Of a stretch of DNA of 64,000 nucleotides, positions 23,229-35,055 are shown in pieces. The position numbers and the translations under genes were made by a program. A model generated the notes under the pieces. The model made no database searches. It was not told where the DNA came from and saw only the letters and a list, made by a program, of their open reading frames with translations. Source of the DNA: Nectonema munidae (lineage: Eukaryota > Nematomorpha > Nectonematoida > Nectonematidae); NCBI GenBank assembly GCA_030549495.1, contig JAUIRK010000570.1, positions 1,341,501 to 1,405,500 of the forward strand. Direction: 5' to 3'. Position 1 is the first letter of the stretch, and each line of letters opens with the position of its first letter.

Positions 23229-23836
23229 GGTAAAAATGCCCCCGGAAAAAATGCCTCTAGAAAAAATGCCCCCAATTAAAAAGTAGGAAAAAATGCCCCC
23301 TAATTTTTGATTTTCAGGATTTTATATAATTATATAAATATTTTTATTTGGTACCGTTTTGAAAGGCTAAATTCCTAAAATTTCTTAATTTCTTGAAAAC
23401 AATAGCAAAGGTGCATATTTGTGGGAATGTGTTCTTAAAATCAGTTAAAATACAAATTATATTTAGAAAGTGTTCTGATACATACAAAGTCCAAAAATAT
23501 TTGCTGTTTTATAAAAAAAAATTTTGTATTTAAAAAATTGTCGTATGCTGAGTTTTTTAGTTTACTTTAATTAAATTTTAAATGTTTTAAATGAAAAGTT
23601 AACTTTTTTTTTACAAAAAATCTTTATTTGACATATCTTTTTTAAAAATTTTAATTAATAATTTTTTGAAATTTTTTGTGTTGGGGCATTTTTTCCTAAT
23701 TTAAATTGGGGCATTTTTACTGGGGGCATTTTTTCCTACTTTTTAATTGGGGCATTTTTTCTTACTTTTTAATTGGGGGCATTTTTTCCTACTTTTTAAT
23801 TGGGGGCATTTTTTCCGGGGGCATTTTTTCTGCGCA
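23229..23836. mobile_element. Foldback MITE built of a 27-bp tandem unit (AAAATGCCCCC type)
   Basis: The left arm has GGTAAAAATGCCCCCGGAAA and then one to two units of AATTAAAAAGTAGG plus AAAAAATGCCCCC. The right arm has about four inverted units and ends GGGGGCATTTTTTCTGCGC. The middle is AT-rich and non-coding. Arms made of tandem copies are a feature of foldback elements. Unequal copy number between the arms shows that the units expand or contract. Confidence 0.75.
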
Positions 23837-24208
23837 CTATATTCGATATGCAAATTTAATTAATATATTTACGCTGGAAGTATAGTATTTAAATTCACTA
23901 ATTTTGTAAAAAAAAATATAATGTAGTCTTATAAATTTAGGACTTTAGGGTATGCGCTGAATACACTCTATTTTAAAGGATATTTGGTCTCCCGTGGTAT
24001 TTCCAGACCACTAATTTTGAAAATTGCAAGAAAAAAATTTCGCCCCCCCCCCCCAATAATTTTGAGGATGTGCGCCCCTGATATATATACAATATACAAC
24101 ATACAATGTTTTTATATATACAATATATATTAATTAATTAGTATTTTAAAATTATTAAGTTGGAAAAAATTTTAGAGTGTGGGGGGGGGGAGTTAACCCA
24201 TAAGTACC

Positions 24209-25900
24209 AGGGTTGCAGATGATTCCAGATATTGATTGTGATTCAAATACTCTGATTTAATTGATACTTTGACTCTGATTTTGATTCACAAATAAGATTC
24301 TAATTCTGGTTAGTATAAAAACCATTTATAGATATTTAGAGGCGATTTTAGATTGCGGTAGAAATATGGATTGTTTTAGTTTAAGGAAGCTTACTGCATC
24401 ATCATCTATGTGATGCATAATTCTCTGAAATATGCATATAGTTGGTCACCATAGATGTCAAACACTAAGGAGTAAGTGTACTAGACTTCTAGCTGTGAGA
24501 ATGAAAAAAATCCTGCTTTACCCATGGTTTTTATTCTGTATACATATTTTTAAACAAGTTAGATTAGGAAGTTATTCACTAATATAGAGTAAAATTTTTA
24601 GGTAATATTTCCAGTTCTAAAATTTTATTAATATAAGCTTAGCAATAAACAAAAAAATTTTTGAATAGTAATATTCAACCAAATAAATTTTATTTGTTAA
24701 TGTAATGACTAACTAAATAACAAATAAACTTTTTTACAAAACTACTACAAAAAACATTATAATACAACTTGTAGTAAGTTATATAATATAGCACATTAAT
24801 TTTATCGTACTTTTTAGGATTAAAAAGTTACAAACTACTGTGCCTACCAGAAAATTGTGTGCTCCGCCCTTCTAAATTAAATTGCTGATTATGCCTCTGT
24901 TTTAAATATAATCTTAAAAAGAACTAACTTTTCTGTATTAAATTTGAGAAACTTTATATTTTTATTCAACAAAATTCACCTCAACTATATTTTAAAATTA
25001 TCATTATTAACGATAAATATTCTTGCTCTTAAAATAATGTAAACAAACTTAAAAAGAAGTTAGAATTTAAATCATACTTTTCTTTCGGCATTATTAGACT
25101 TATATAAAAGTGAATTAAAAATAAATATAAATTAAAACACTATTTCTAATTATGAATTTTATTTTTCTGAAATATTAACTATTCAAAAATTTTATTACAA
25201 CCAAAGATCCCTTGTGTATGAGGTTGTACCTAAAAAATAATTTTTATTGTAGATCAGCCTATATGACTTTAATTTAGTTTACTTTTATAAAGTACAAGTT
25301 TGAAAAGTAGAAGTTATTTTTATTAAACCGTTAACGACCAGAATAATCAGACGATATCTAATGTAAAGCAGAAGATTTGTATCAAAGAGCATTGATAAAC
25401 GCATACAATTTTATTTTTGTAAAGTCGACTATAGTCGACATTGGGCGTTAATGGGAAACTATATTTGTTTTGCATAATTTTTTTTTATTTCTTTAATTTA
25501 TATTATTAATATTATTTATAAGGGTGCCTGATACTCAAGAGAAAATATTTTTTAAAAATAACAAAATGTTTACCTTTTAGCATTACCCCATTATTTTCAA
25601 ATGTTATTTCAATTTTAATCTGTGCAAATTAAGTACTAATGCCAAGAAGGTAAGAATTTAACAATTTTTGATAGGTCTTAGATTTAAACCCGATAAAAAA
25701 TTGCTTATACTCAAATAAAAAAAATTTAAATTGTGCCTTATTTATTAAAAAAATGCATAACTAGGTAGGTGGTAGGCAGGGAGATTTATAAGCACTTTCC
25801 AGCTGAAGCTGATATGCTCGCAATACTGCTGGAATTTAGTCTTCAAACTGAAAATTTTTTCCTTTGTGGGTTTTTCTGAAGTAGAATAGAAAAACTTACC
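24209..25900. other. AT-rich intergenic DNA with debris of GATTC-type repeats
   Basis: Phrases such as TGATTGTGATTCAAATACTC at 24230-24320 resemble degraded versions of the GGAGTC repeat family. A perfect 16-bp palindrome GTCGACTATAGTCGAC lies at 25424-25439. Around it, CCGTTAACGACCA (25328) and TGGGCGTTAATGG (25441) resemble the inverted ends of the piggyBac-type MITE at 53028-53133. No gene was seen. Confidence 0.4.
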
Positions 25901-27813
25901 ACGTTTCCATAAATGTAAACACTAGACTGTTTTGTAGTATGTCTTGATTAGTGATGATGATGAAGGGTTATTTTGATTAGATATTTCTGGGAGGATTGAG
26001 TATTTGGTTTGTAGAGAGTATTGGTTCGATAATTGACAAGGTAGTTATCGAAACAGTTGGAATGTGCTGGGCACCATACAATTTTTAATTCAAAGTGATT
26101 AGATAGGTAAATAAGTTTGTTAGCTAAACTAAAAGTTAAGTGTGAGATTTTGTTTTTAAGCTTAGGTCATTTATTAAATTTTGTGAGTCCGTAAAAAAGG
26201 TGATATATTTGAAAGAGGTAGAAAAAGAAATTAAGTTGTTAAAGAGTATGTTGCAGGATAGTAATACTGCCTAAATTTCTGTTTGGTGTGCAGTGATTTC
26301 TGGATTTAGATTTGTGTGTTGGATGATAAAAGGGTTTTTTGTGCTTGGTAAGGAGAATGCGCTTGCTGCTGAAGAGCAATGTTGTGATTTAGAATGGCAA
26401 TTGAAAATTGAAATCGAGCTGATAATGTTCGTTATACTTTGGTGAATTATAGTGTTTCGGGCAAGATATCTATGATGACAGATGTTAGTGGTAGGGGTGG
26501 ATTGGCTCGATTTGGTGAATTAATTGTAGCACTTGATAGCATGTTTAGATTGAGATGGAGGGGAAACGTATTAGTCAATAATTCAAGTTCTGTGGTTGGT
26601 GTAGTGTGATAGACGTTCTTTATAGAAAGGAGACAAAGGCGATGAATTTTGTTAAGATAAGTAAGGGATGACTGATGTTTCAAAGCTGAGCACCATGAAA
26701 GAATTTCATATTTACTGACAGAGAATATATAATACTTTTATAAATGATTTTTATGATTTTTGGAGTGAGTTCCCATTTGTAATATATTGTGTTTTTCAGA
26801 GAGAAAAGAGTTTTGACTAATTTTTGAGTAGTGCTTTTGAATTGAGTGGAGAATTTTAGATTGGGTTGGAAGGTGAGCCCAAGATATTTTTCTTGGTACT
26901 GTGAAGCTATTGTATTTATTGTGTTGAGTTGTAAGGGTAATGATTTGATTTATTTGTGCGTGAAATTAATCAAGTATAATTTAGTAGAGTTAAAATTTTG
27001 TATTTTTGTGTTTTGATTTGGAATTATTTTAGTAGAGAAAGGGATTTTTGAAGGATTTCAGTTTGCTCCAAACTTGAAAATGATAAAAGAAGGTCATCGG
27101 AATAACTCTAAAAAAAAGTTATAGTTGTTGTTGATAAAAGTCTGGTGAGGATTGGTGAGGTTTACAAAGTTAGTGCGATAAACTGCCACCTTGCGGAGTA
27201 GAGAGAAGAAGAGCTAGCGATTATATGACTTGTAATTTTGAATTAGAATTAGAATAAGATTGATAAGGTAATTGTGTATGAGAGAGAGAGAGAGTGAGAG
27301 AAAAAAATGTATTGTATCATAAAAACATCAAAAAAAAAATGACAGTGAATTTTCATATGTAAATACATAGATATATATTTTCTATAATACATTTATATTT
27401 ACAAGATGATTCATATAAGTTTGATTTTTTAAAATATAATTATTATTACAGGAAAAATCAGTAGCCAGAAATGGCCGTCAAATAGATTTTTCCATGAATA
27501 TGAACTTTATCATATATTTGGAGTAGGTGTTATCTAGGAGGTTGTTAATGATAGATGGTTTCCATGCAGTGCTAAACGCATTCTCGATATCTAAGAATAA
27601 AGTTGAGGCTATTTTATGATTTGTCAGTTCCGATTTAACTTAAATTTTGAGGAAGCATTGGTTTGGTTGAATTAGTTAATTTTTTAAGATATAATGTAGC
27701 AGTCTCTTCCTAAGAATTTTCTCTAAAATTTTGCCTAGATTGGGTAAAAGAGATATAGGGCGCTAGTTTTTATGTTATTGAGATTTCGATAGGATTTATA
27801 AAGGGAATTTCTG

Positions 27814-27872
27814 TTTACATTACTTTTTACCGAAAATCAACATGTCAAACAAAAGGGGGCGTTCTGAATGGG
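27814..27872 (+). repeat. Inverted copy of the LINE's own 5' end inside its RT region
   Basis: Plus 27814-27872 (TTTACATTAC, CCGAAAATCAAC, then ATGTCAAACAAAAGGGGGCG) matches the minus-strand 5' end of the same LINE at about 34195-34138 (TTTACATTACCTTTGCCGAA, then ATGTCTAACAAGAGGGCGCG). About 50 of 58 positions agree, with a 4-bp gap. It sits just upstream of the RT's RPISLL motif, where an ordinary copy should read through. It may be a twin-priming or template-switch scar, or a tiny separate 5' fragment. Confidence 0.7.
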
Positions 27873-30652
27873 CCTATCACATTGGTATAATGGTTGTGAA
27901 GAGATCATTTGCTAATTTTTCAGAATAATTGAAATAGGTAGGGATAGGTTGTGTTGTATGTTTTGCGAACGTGTTTCATGGATATGTGGTCATAACTACA
28001 TGCTAATTTGGGTTTTAAGAGGTTTATGGCGTGTAGAGTTCTGTAATAGTGATTCGTGAAGAATTGAAGGTGTTGATATAACGTAAATAGGATTAAGTTT
28101 TAATCTTATGATACAATTGTGGTGGGTATCGGTTACAAGTGAATCAGATGAAAAAATTGAAGTGAGGAAGGAAGGGTTGAGGTGTGTTGTTTGCTGAAAG
28201 TATATTGGGAGGTAAGGGAGATGAAAGTGTTTTATTCGTGATTTTATGGATAGTGTTCCTAGAGTTGGGTGGAGTTTGACTGGTGAATTTTTTCCAAGTT
28301 TGTTTATTAGCTTTATTGATTTCTTTTTTGTAGGAGTTTTTTAGTTGGAAGTGATGTTAAATGTTATCGTGTGTGTTCATTTTTCTTATGAGTTTTGATG
28401 AACGTTGGTGCTTTAGTTTGTTCAGGTGAGAGTTCCAGAAATAGGCATTTTGCGTTTTGTGAATGGATTGTTTGGAGTAGAAGTGAAAATAGAAGTTGAG
28501 ATTATTTTGTTAAAGGATATGGCTGATTTCTCTAGTCCTAATTTTGTGTTGGTTTTCATTTCGGTATTACATAGTTTTGTTTGTAGGGTTTTTGGAAAAG
28601 CTGTCCAGAAAATATATTTGCTAATAGGGTGGTTGTGTTGGATCTTTTTGTGTACATGAAGATTGAATTGAAAAGAGATTAAAGAGTGGTCTGAATCTTC
28701 CAATTCTTTATGATTTCAATGGTTTCATTTGAGATCATGGTAATGTCGTTCTGAGATTGTTATATATTGTCTAGGAGTTTACGTTGAAAAGTTGTAGATG
28801 TGTTAGAATCAGCTATAGTGAATTAATAAGAAGAAAGGAAATTGAGGGTTTTGAGACCACGGAAATTTTGTTTTGTATCCCATAAATATGAGCGTTCTAT
28901 GAGGTCTGTAGAAATAATGAGGAAAAAACTTTTGCTAATAAGGTTTTTTATTTGGATCAATCAATACGTTATCAAATCGATCAGGAATAGGATGTGAAGA
29001 AGAGGGTTGTAGAGCACAAGAGTAGTGGCGTAGTAGTGGAGTGGATAAGTGTGAAGATGTAGTTAGAGTTAGAAAATTGTTATACTGGTTTATTGAGATG
29101 GATATATTATGATGCAAGAGGAGTAATATTCAAAGGGCGTATGTTTATAAGTTTGTATGGTTCCAGTAGGTGAAGCATGCGTGTCTAGAATTAGTTGATA
29201 GAAATTACATCGTAATGTTGAAAAAGAATTATGTAGATTAGGTTATCCCATGCGGTTTTTGAGTGATTTAAATTGATGTGCAATAAATTTAACATGTCAA
29301 ATTATCTATATTGTTATTATGATGCGTTAGAATTTAGTTGTTGTGATTTATATAAAAATTGCATATTTTAGATTTTGCGATACGTGGAAATTTGCAATTG
29401 GACCATATGATTTTGATTTGGTGGTTTGAGAGTGTTCAAAATGTTAATGAGGTTCTTCTATGGCCGCAGTGAGCGTAGTTTGGGAATGAGGCATTGCATT
29501 TTTGCTCTAAGTGACCATATTTGAGTCAATTACCGCATTGTGTTATCCTGGGTTTGAAAAGGTTTATGGTTAAAAAATTATATCTTAGGAATACTTTTGG
29601 TTGATTACGCAGATAAAAAAATAGTTCAGGGTTGCTTGGCACAATTACTATAATGTATGAGAAAGTTCCTGATTAACCTAGTTGAATAGGGTTTGATACT
29701 GTTGAGGTTTTGATTTTGTTCACCTTATGTAGTTGTAAGGTCGTCAATATTGATTTCTTTATGTATAACTGTTAGGGATCGTTCACAATTGACGTCAACA
29801 CTACCTGAGAGGGAGGGAGAGGATTCAAGTTGACAAGGGTTTACATAGAGAGGGAGAGGGGTTGAAAAAAGTTGACATCAATAGTAAGCACAGCTATTTA
29901 AAAAATAATTAAAAAATAGTTAAATTTTGTTAGAAGTGAAAAAATAAACTAAAATTAAATTATTTTCAAAAAGTTAAAATAAAATTAGTGACAATTGAAT
30001 TACATCACTATATTTGTATAAGGGATCACACATCTCTAAGCGAACCATCCTATTCTCTTAACTATTGCTGTTTCCTAGAGCCATCGATCTACATTGAGTT
30101 TTTTTTTTATATTTATTTTGATAGAGATTAATATGCCGATTTCAAATACGTTATTCAATTTTATTGAATCAAAATATTTCTTTATTTTTTCAAGGTTAAA
30201 ATTCTAAAATTGCCATTTTTCAAAGTTTGAAAGCGTAATAAATTATTTTAATAAATAATAAATTAAAATCTAAACACATTTTTGTAACCAGTGTAAAATT
30301 CTCTTTAAAATGACATATTACTCATAAAATTTGGAAAATATTTTTTTTGAAATTTTTTGCATGAGGTAATAAATTTTCAAAAAATTAGTAAAAAATTTTT
30401 CTAATTTTTTTTATTAAAATTAAAATATGTGTATTAAAGTTTATATTTATAAAAAAAATTAATCCCTTTTAATTATAAAATTTTTTTTTTTAATTTAATC
30501 TTTTATTCTAATCTTTGATTAGCTTAAGTTTTTGTTTATTGATTGGCAGAACTTTTTATCTTCATTCATTTTTTAGCATATTATTTTTCATCTACGTAAA
30601 GCTGTGAATGTTTTAATTTAATTTTTATTATTTTATCAAAATTGTTTTTCAG

Positions 30653-31192
30653 ATGAATAAAAATTTTGTAAATGAAAACGGCAAAAGGTATCAAGCTTTG
30701 TTTGAAAAAACTTTGAAAGCATATCCTCAGCAGTCAAAATGTTTATCTCACAAAAAATTTAATTTGGAATGGTTAGAGATAAACAACAATATAAAACATT
30801 ACGAGCAGGTATTTGAAGATTTGGCAAGAGAAGAGCTCACAAATAAATCTCTAGTAACAAGATGGATTTTCAAAAAAAGTTCTAGTAAAATTCCAGATTG
30901 CATAATAATCACACAATCATCTGAAACTTTAAAAACAACTCCAAAAACTTCTGATTTCTCACAACAAAATAATAAGGCTTACGCCCAAAATAAATTAAAA
31001 GATGAAATAGCAAGCATTGATAAAGAACTAGCAAGTTATGTTTGTATCTCAAAAAATACTGGGCTAAGTGAAATGTACAAAAAACATGTAGAAACTCTTG
31101 AAAAAGAAAGCATAAATAAGAAAAAAATTTACGACGTAAAATTATTGAAAAAGCTTCCAAAAAACAGTCGTAAAAAAAAGCAAGAATGTTGA
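30653..31192 (+). CDS. First coding block of the TTA-duplicating transposon (179 aa)
   Basis: From the ATG at 30653 the block reads MNKNFVNENGKRYQALFEKT, then a Lys/Glu-rich stretch (NLEWLEINNNIKHYEQVFED), and ends in a basic coiled-coil-like tail (KKLPKNSRKKKQEC). The sense continues in another frame directly after the stop (EDHLEVAEKIEKLQ, then LHSAILSIVMPNSKAD). It is probably the N-terminal, DNA-binding part of the transposase, but no zinc finger or helix-turn-helix was recognised. Confidence 0.6.
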   Translation: MNKNFVNENGKRYQALFEKTLKAYPQQSKCLSHKKFNLEWLEINNNIKHYEQVFEDLAREELTNKSLVTRWIFKKSSSKIPDCIIITQSSETLKTTPKTSDFSQQNNKAYAQNKLKDEIASIDKELASYVCISKNTGLSEMYKKHVETLEKESINKKKIYDVKLLKKLPKNSRKKKQEC

Positions 31193-31329
31193 TTAATAAA
31201 TGAAGATCACCTAGAAGTAGCTGAAAAAATAGAAAAGCTTCAAGCACGACTAGTTGTTTTCGGTAGACGAGTTAATGACGATAAAAATTAACTACATTCA
31301 GCCATTTTGAGTATAGTTATGCCTAATTC

Positions 31330-33370
31330 AAAAGCAGATTAAAATACACGATGATAGTCATTTTGCTATGGCAGTGGTGGCAACTTGCTTCACTTCCGAA
31401 GAAAACGTTGTTTGGATTTCGCATGATGATAAAGCTAAAGTACCTTTAGCTTTACCTTTTTCAAAAAAACAAGTTGCTATTTTGATGCATTTGAAATATA
31501 AAATATTACTTCCAGATCATGATTTTCCAATTGGAATTAGTCCTAAACTAATACCTTCAGTGTAGGCTCCATGTTTGAAAAAAAGTGACAACACAATTGG
31601 ATAAAGTGGTCCAACTTATATTGCTATAAGAAGCTTGAAGCACAATAAAAGCTGTGCCGAATCCCATCTTGAAAACTTTAATGCGATGACAAAGTACTTT
31701 TAATTATTTTTGTCTTGTTATAAAAATATAAACTTTTTAGATTAGAGTTTTTTTTCAGAAATAAAGCCACTGTTGTTTGTTTCTGTAGATGGTGGACCAG
31801 ATAAATCAACCAGAAATTCTCAGACAAGCTCTATGGGAAAATGTTTTTTTGAAAAATAATCTAGATTGCATTTTGTTTTTACACATACTCCGAGTGGCAG
31901 CTCCTACAATCAAGTAGAAAGAAGAATGGCTCCTTTATCAAGAGATGTTGCAGGTCTTATCCTTCCCTTTGATAAATTTGGAAGTCACTTGAACACCAAA
32001 AATGAAACCTTCGATGTTGAACTTGAAAAAAAACTTCAGAGGTTTTTTAATGATTTTGAAAATCTACAAAACTTTTGTGTTAGAGAATAATTTTTTTCAA
32101 ACTGTTTTTAATTTTAGCTGCGGGGGAGCTTCTTGCAAGTGTATGGTCTGACACAGTTATTGATAACTTCCCTGTAATGGCTGAATACATAAGTCCTCCT
32201 GAAGAAAGAGGTAAAGTACTTGTTTCAAAAAGTTCGCAAAGCTGGTAAAATGAACACGTACGTCATTCACAGTATCGTCTCCAAATTATCAAGTCTAACA
32301 ATACGGATTGTTTCAAACCCTTTCTTACAAATTTTTTCCTGACAGGTAAAAAAAATGTTTTTCATAATTTAAATATCGATAGCTTGGCAAAGCTTCTGTG
32401 GCATTTCTTATGGTAATTTTGATATCCCGAGGAGAAATTCTACTTTTGAACAATTATAATCTTAATGATTTGATGCAATTATACACTCCTTTATTTATAC
32501 TTATTCAGTATGTAATAGTCAATTCTTCCAAGGCCTATAACTTCCCCATTTCTCAACCAAATCATCTTGTTATACACCAAGTGAAAGCTTATATAATGAA
32601 CTTTAATGCTGTACACCTTATTTTGACGTAAAATCAACACCTGTGAAACTTCATTTAAGCTGTACCAAATGATCTAAGAATATGTGTACCATGGTTTTCA
32701 TTTCATTTGAAAACAGAAAAAGTAACTTTCCGCTTCGATAGTGCCAAAAATAAGTGAATTATCAAAAAAGGATTATTGTACTTGTTATCGTGTATACTTC
32801 TTAGAAGATATAAAGTGATTTCTCATTTCGTTAACAATTTAGTATTTCATTTACCGAAAAAAAGTCGCCAATTTGTTGCGTTAAATGCAGGAAAAGTTTA
32901 TAATCATAAACTCCTTGATATTGGTTTACCTCACACACCTCATGTGTGTCGGGATTTTTGACTTTTGGAGATTCTACTGTATATATATAAATATTTTTTA
33001 AAAACAAATAAAACTTTATTTGAAACATAATAAAAGTATGCAGTTTGTGTTTTTTGAAAAAAAAAATTCTATCTGTATTTGTTCTTTAACTTTTATTTTT
33101 AGGTTTTTATCTCATCCGATTCCAATTTCTTCAACAAAACAGGGCTTATCAGTGGACATGTTAAATGGGCATTTTGGTTCATTATTTCAAGCTCAGCACA
33201 TGGAAAATCTTGGATTAGTAAACTCGTTGATGAGTTTTGCCCCTCTTTGCAGAAAATCGATGCTAAAAGAAAAACTTCAATTGAACGTCGTAGTTGTGTA
33301 TAGTATTTCTGTTCAATTAAAGAGAAAAACAAACATTCATCATTCTGCGTTCCTGAAGATTCAATGAATT
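31330..33370 (+). pseudogene. DDE-like transposase core of the TTA-duplicating transposon, interrupted
   Basis: Blocks in order are: HDDSHFAMAVVATCF, then WISHDDKAKVPLALPFSKKQ and LLPDHDFPIGISPKLIPSV (31345-31565); SGPTYIAIRSLKHNKSCAES (31607-31665); LFVSVDGGPDKSTRN (31773-31818); HTPSGSSYNQVERRMAPLS (31884-31940) and GSHLNTKNETFDVELEKKL; SVWSDTVIDNFPVMAEYISP (about 32140-32200); and a C-terminal FLSHPIP...FGSLF (33107-33190). D of DDKA, D of VDGGPD and E of NQVERRM are plausible catalytic residues (inference). Breaks or introns separate the blocks. From memory, proteins with the same motifs occur in aphids and cnidarians as uncharacterised ORFs. Confidence 0.7.
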
Positions 33371-34195
33371 CAGAAAATAAAAAGTATGATGAAGAAGCGA
33401 AATAGAAGTTGAATCTGAGAATTGTTTTAATCTCAATATTTTCGAAAGAATTGAGAGAATTTTTTATATAAAATAAAAGTTGTTAGCCTTCGGTTTTTTT
33501 AAACTTGATGTCAACTAAAAGTGGGAGGGTAGGTAAAGTTGACAATAGAGGGGGGGGGGGGGAGGCGGCAGAAAATAGGTAAAAATTGATTGACGTCAAT
33601 TGTGAACGACCCCTTAGTATAAATTCGGGTATTGGAGTGGGTATGTCGCAAACGTCGACGCCGTTTTTCAAGAGAGAGTATTTAGCTGACGTTGTGTATT
33701 TTTAAATTGAAAATGCATATAACACGTGGTTTTAATGATAGAGAGGTAATTATACTTTTGGTTTCAAGACCTTTAATACCTCATTAGCGATGAATGGCTT
33801 TTTCTTTTTGATGATATTGTTGGGTGGTGAGATTTTTAAAGTAAGGTTAGTCTCTAGATGTTTTTTGATAGAGGGAATGTTGGCACTTTTTGTGTTGGGT
33901 GTGCATGATGGGGCTTGCAGTGTTTGCTGTTGGGAGGGCAAGATTGGTAAGGATTTAGTAATAACAGTAGCATATGTGTGTTGTAATGGGGTTGGTTTAA
34001 TTTCAAGTTTTAATGTAATGTAAAGCTATGTTGTATTTAAGTTCATTGAACAATATTTGGAGGGAGAGAGGTTTTAACCTTAAAATCATCAAACAGGTGA
34101 TTCAAAGTTTCAATCGTTTTGTTCGGTTGGTCGGATTCAGAGCGCGCCCTCTTGTTAGACATGTATGTTGTTTTTCGGCAAAGGTAATGTAAATT

Positions 34196-35041
34196 AAAAA
34201 AAATTATTACATTTATGTAAATATGTCCATATTAATTATTATTATATTTATTTAAAATATAGTATCAAGGAAAAGTAATCAAAATTTTGTCCTGAAATTC
34301 TTCTAGAAACAATTGGAAGTCATTAAAAATTAATATTGAAAAACAATATATACTCTAGCTCTCTATAAAATTTATTTCAGTTAAAATATAAAATGGTATG
34401 AAGAAGTAGAATAGTTTTATTAACAGATTAGATCATGTGTATATATACAAAAATATATCACGAAACACTTTGAAAGTATGAGTCTTTTTTGTAGACAGTG
34501 TATGGAGATCACACATAAATTATCGTAGTTGAAACCAACTAGAGACACTTTCTGGCTGAAACCTTCAAAAAAAATTTATAGTTGCCATTAGATATATTTT
34601 CTATTAATTAAAACAATTTTTTTGCATCGAAAACAACTTTGAGAAATTCTATTCTTTGGAGATATAACAGTGTCTTTATTTGTCGGTCCAATAAAACAAA
34701 TGTTCTCATTTGCTTAAATTTTTTTTATATATAAGAAGTAATCAGAAAAATAAGAATCGGTGGTTTTTAGACATTTTTAGACGACAAAGAAAAGTATTTT
34801 TAAACTAAATAAAAATAATATATAACGGAATATTCATACATTCAAAAAAATAAGTAGTTACCATATGGAAAATAGTAGTCAAAAATACATTAAAGGATAT
34901 TCTGTTTAATAATTCTAACACATAGGGTAACTAAAAATACAATTACATACTTACTGGTTTCCACCAGTAACGACCAGATAAAAAACGCTATTGTCGATAA
35001 GATTTAAAAAAAAATTAACACGTAAAAGAAAAATAAACTGC
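34196..35041. other. AT-rich intergenic DNA, no gene seen
   Basis: This stretch lies between the old LINE and the 3' end of PSMD11. It has no ORF or repeat signature that I could identify. Confidence 0.4.
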
Positions 35042-35047
35042 TTTATT
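35042..35047 (-). promoter_or_regulatory. Candidate poly(A) signal of PSMD11
   Basis: AATAAA on the minus strand begins 9 nt after the PSMD11 stop codon. That is unusually close, so a further downstream signal may be the one used. Confidence 0.35.
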
Positions 35048-35055
35048 AAAAAAAG

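Larger units (their letters stand above)
20874..24080. mobile_element. 3.2-kb non-autonomous hAT-type element with poly-G TIRs
   Basis: Both ends carry the 15-bp inverted repeat CAGGGGCGCACATCC, followed by a G run of about 14 and CGAAATT; the right copy has about 11 extra bases before the run. Flanking 8-bp duplications are ATATATAT at 20866-20873 and 24081-24088, though they lie in AT-repeat DNA. The end sequence and 8-bp duplication are typical of hAT elements. No transposase is visible inside, and the interior is filled with smaller elements (21342-21537, 22058-22345, 22575-22730, 23229-23836). Confidence 0.8.
20710..24208. mobile_element. Palindromic MITE split by a hAT-type insertion
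   Basis: The left arm starts GGTACTTATGGGTTA at 20710, then a poly-C tract, then ACTCTAAAA. The right arm ends with the inverted form (TTTTAGAGTG, poly-G, then TTAACCCATAAGTACC at 24208). With the 20874-24080 element removed, an AT-rich foldback of about 290 bp remains. A second inverted CCCATAAG at 20702-20709 abuts the left end, making a small perfect palindrome. No clear target-site duplication was found, so the outer limits are approximate. Confidence 0.7.
29775..33613 (+). mobile_element. 3.8-kb DNA transposon, TTA target duplication, superfamily unassigned
   Basis: The ends are GGGATCGTTCACAATTGACG and, on the other strand, GGGGTCGTTCACAATTGACG (19 of 20 identical), continuing TCAA. 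Flanking 3-bp duplications TTA lie at 29772-29774 and 33614-33616. Removing the element plus one TTA restores the LINE's reading frame across the site (EFIL then TVIHKE), which confirms the boundaries. Subterminal GTTGACATCAA repeats and a poly-G tract (33551-33565) lie inside the ends. Coding blocks run on the plus strand from 30653 to about 33370. TWA-type 3-bp duplications are made by PIF/Harbinger and reported for Zator; the protein does not show the motifs I know for either. Confidence 0.88.
25950..34195 (-). mobile_element. Old I-type LINE with endonuclease, RT and RNase H, split by a DNA transposon
   Basis: Minus-strand order, 5' to 3': leader and ORF1 start (ATG at 34162, MSNKRARSESDQPNK); ORF1 (GVDVCDIPTPIPEFIL); the inserted element 29775-33613; more ORF1 with a zinc knuckle (YGHLEQKCNA, about 29550); endonuclease end (DSDHSLISFQF, 28700); RT with RPISLLPNLGKILEKI (27715-27766) and YSDD (27090-27104); and RNase H with TDSQNLINDL (26163-26197) and WCPAHS (26061-26080). 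Many stops and slips show it is long dead. RNase H points to the I/R1/Loa side of LINEs. Its coding strand is strongly A+C rich. Confidence 0.85.
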
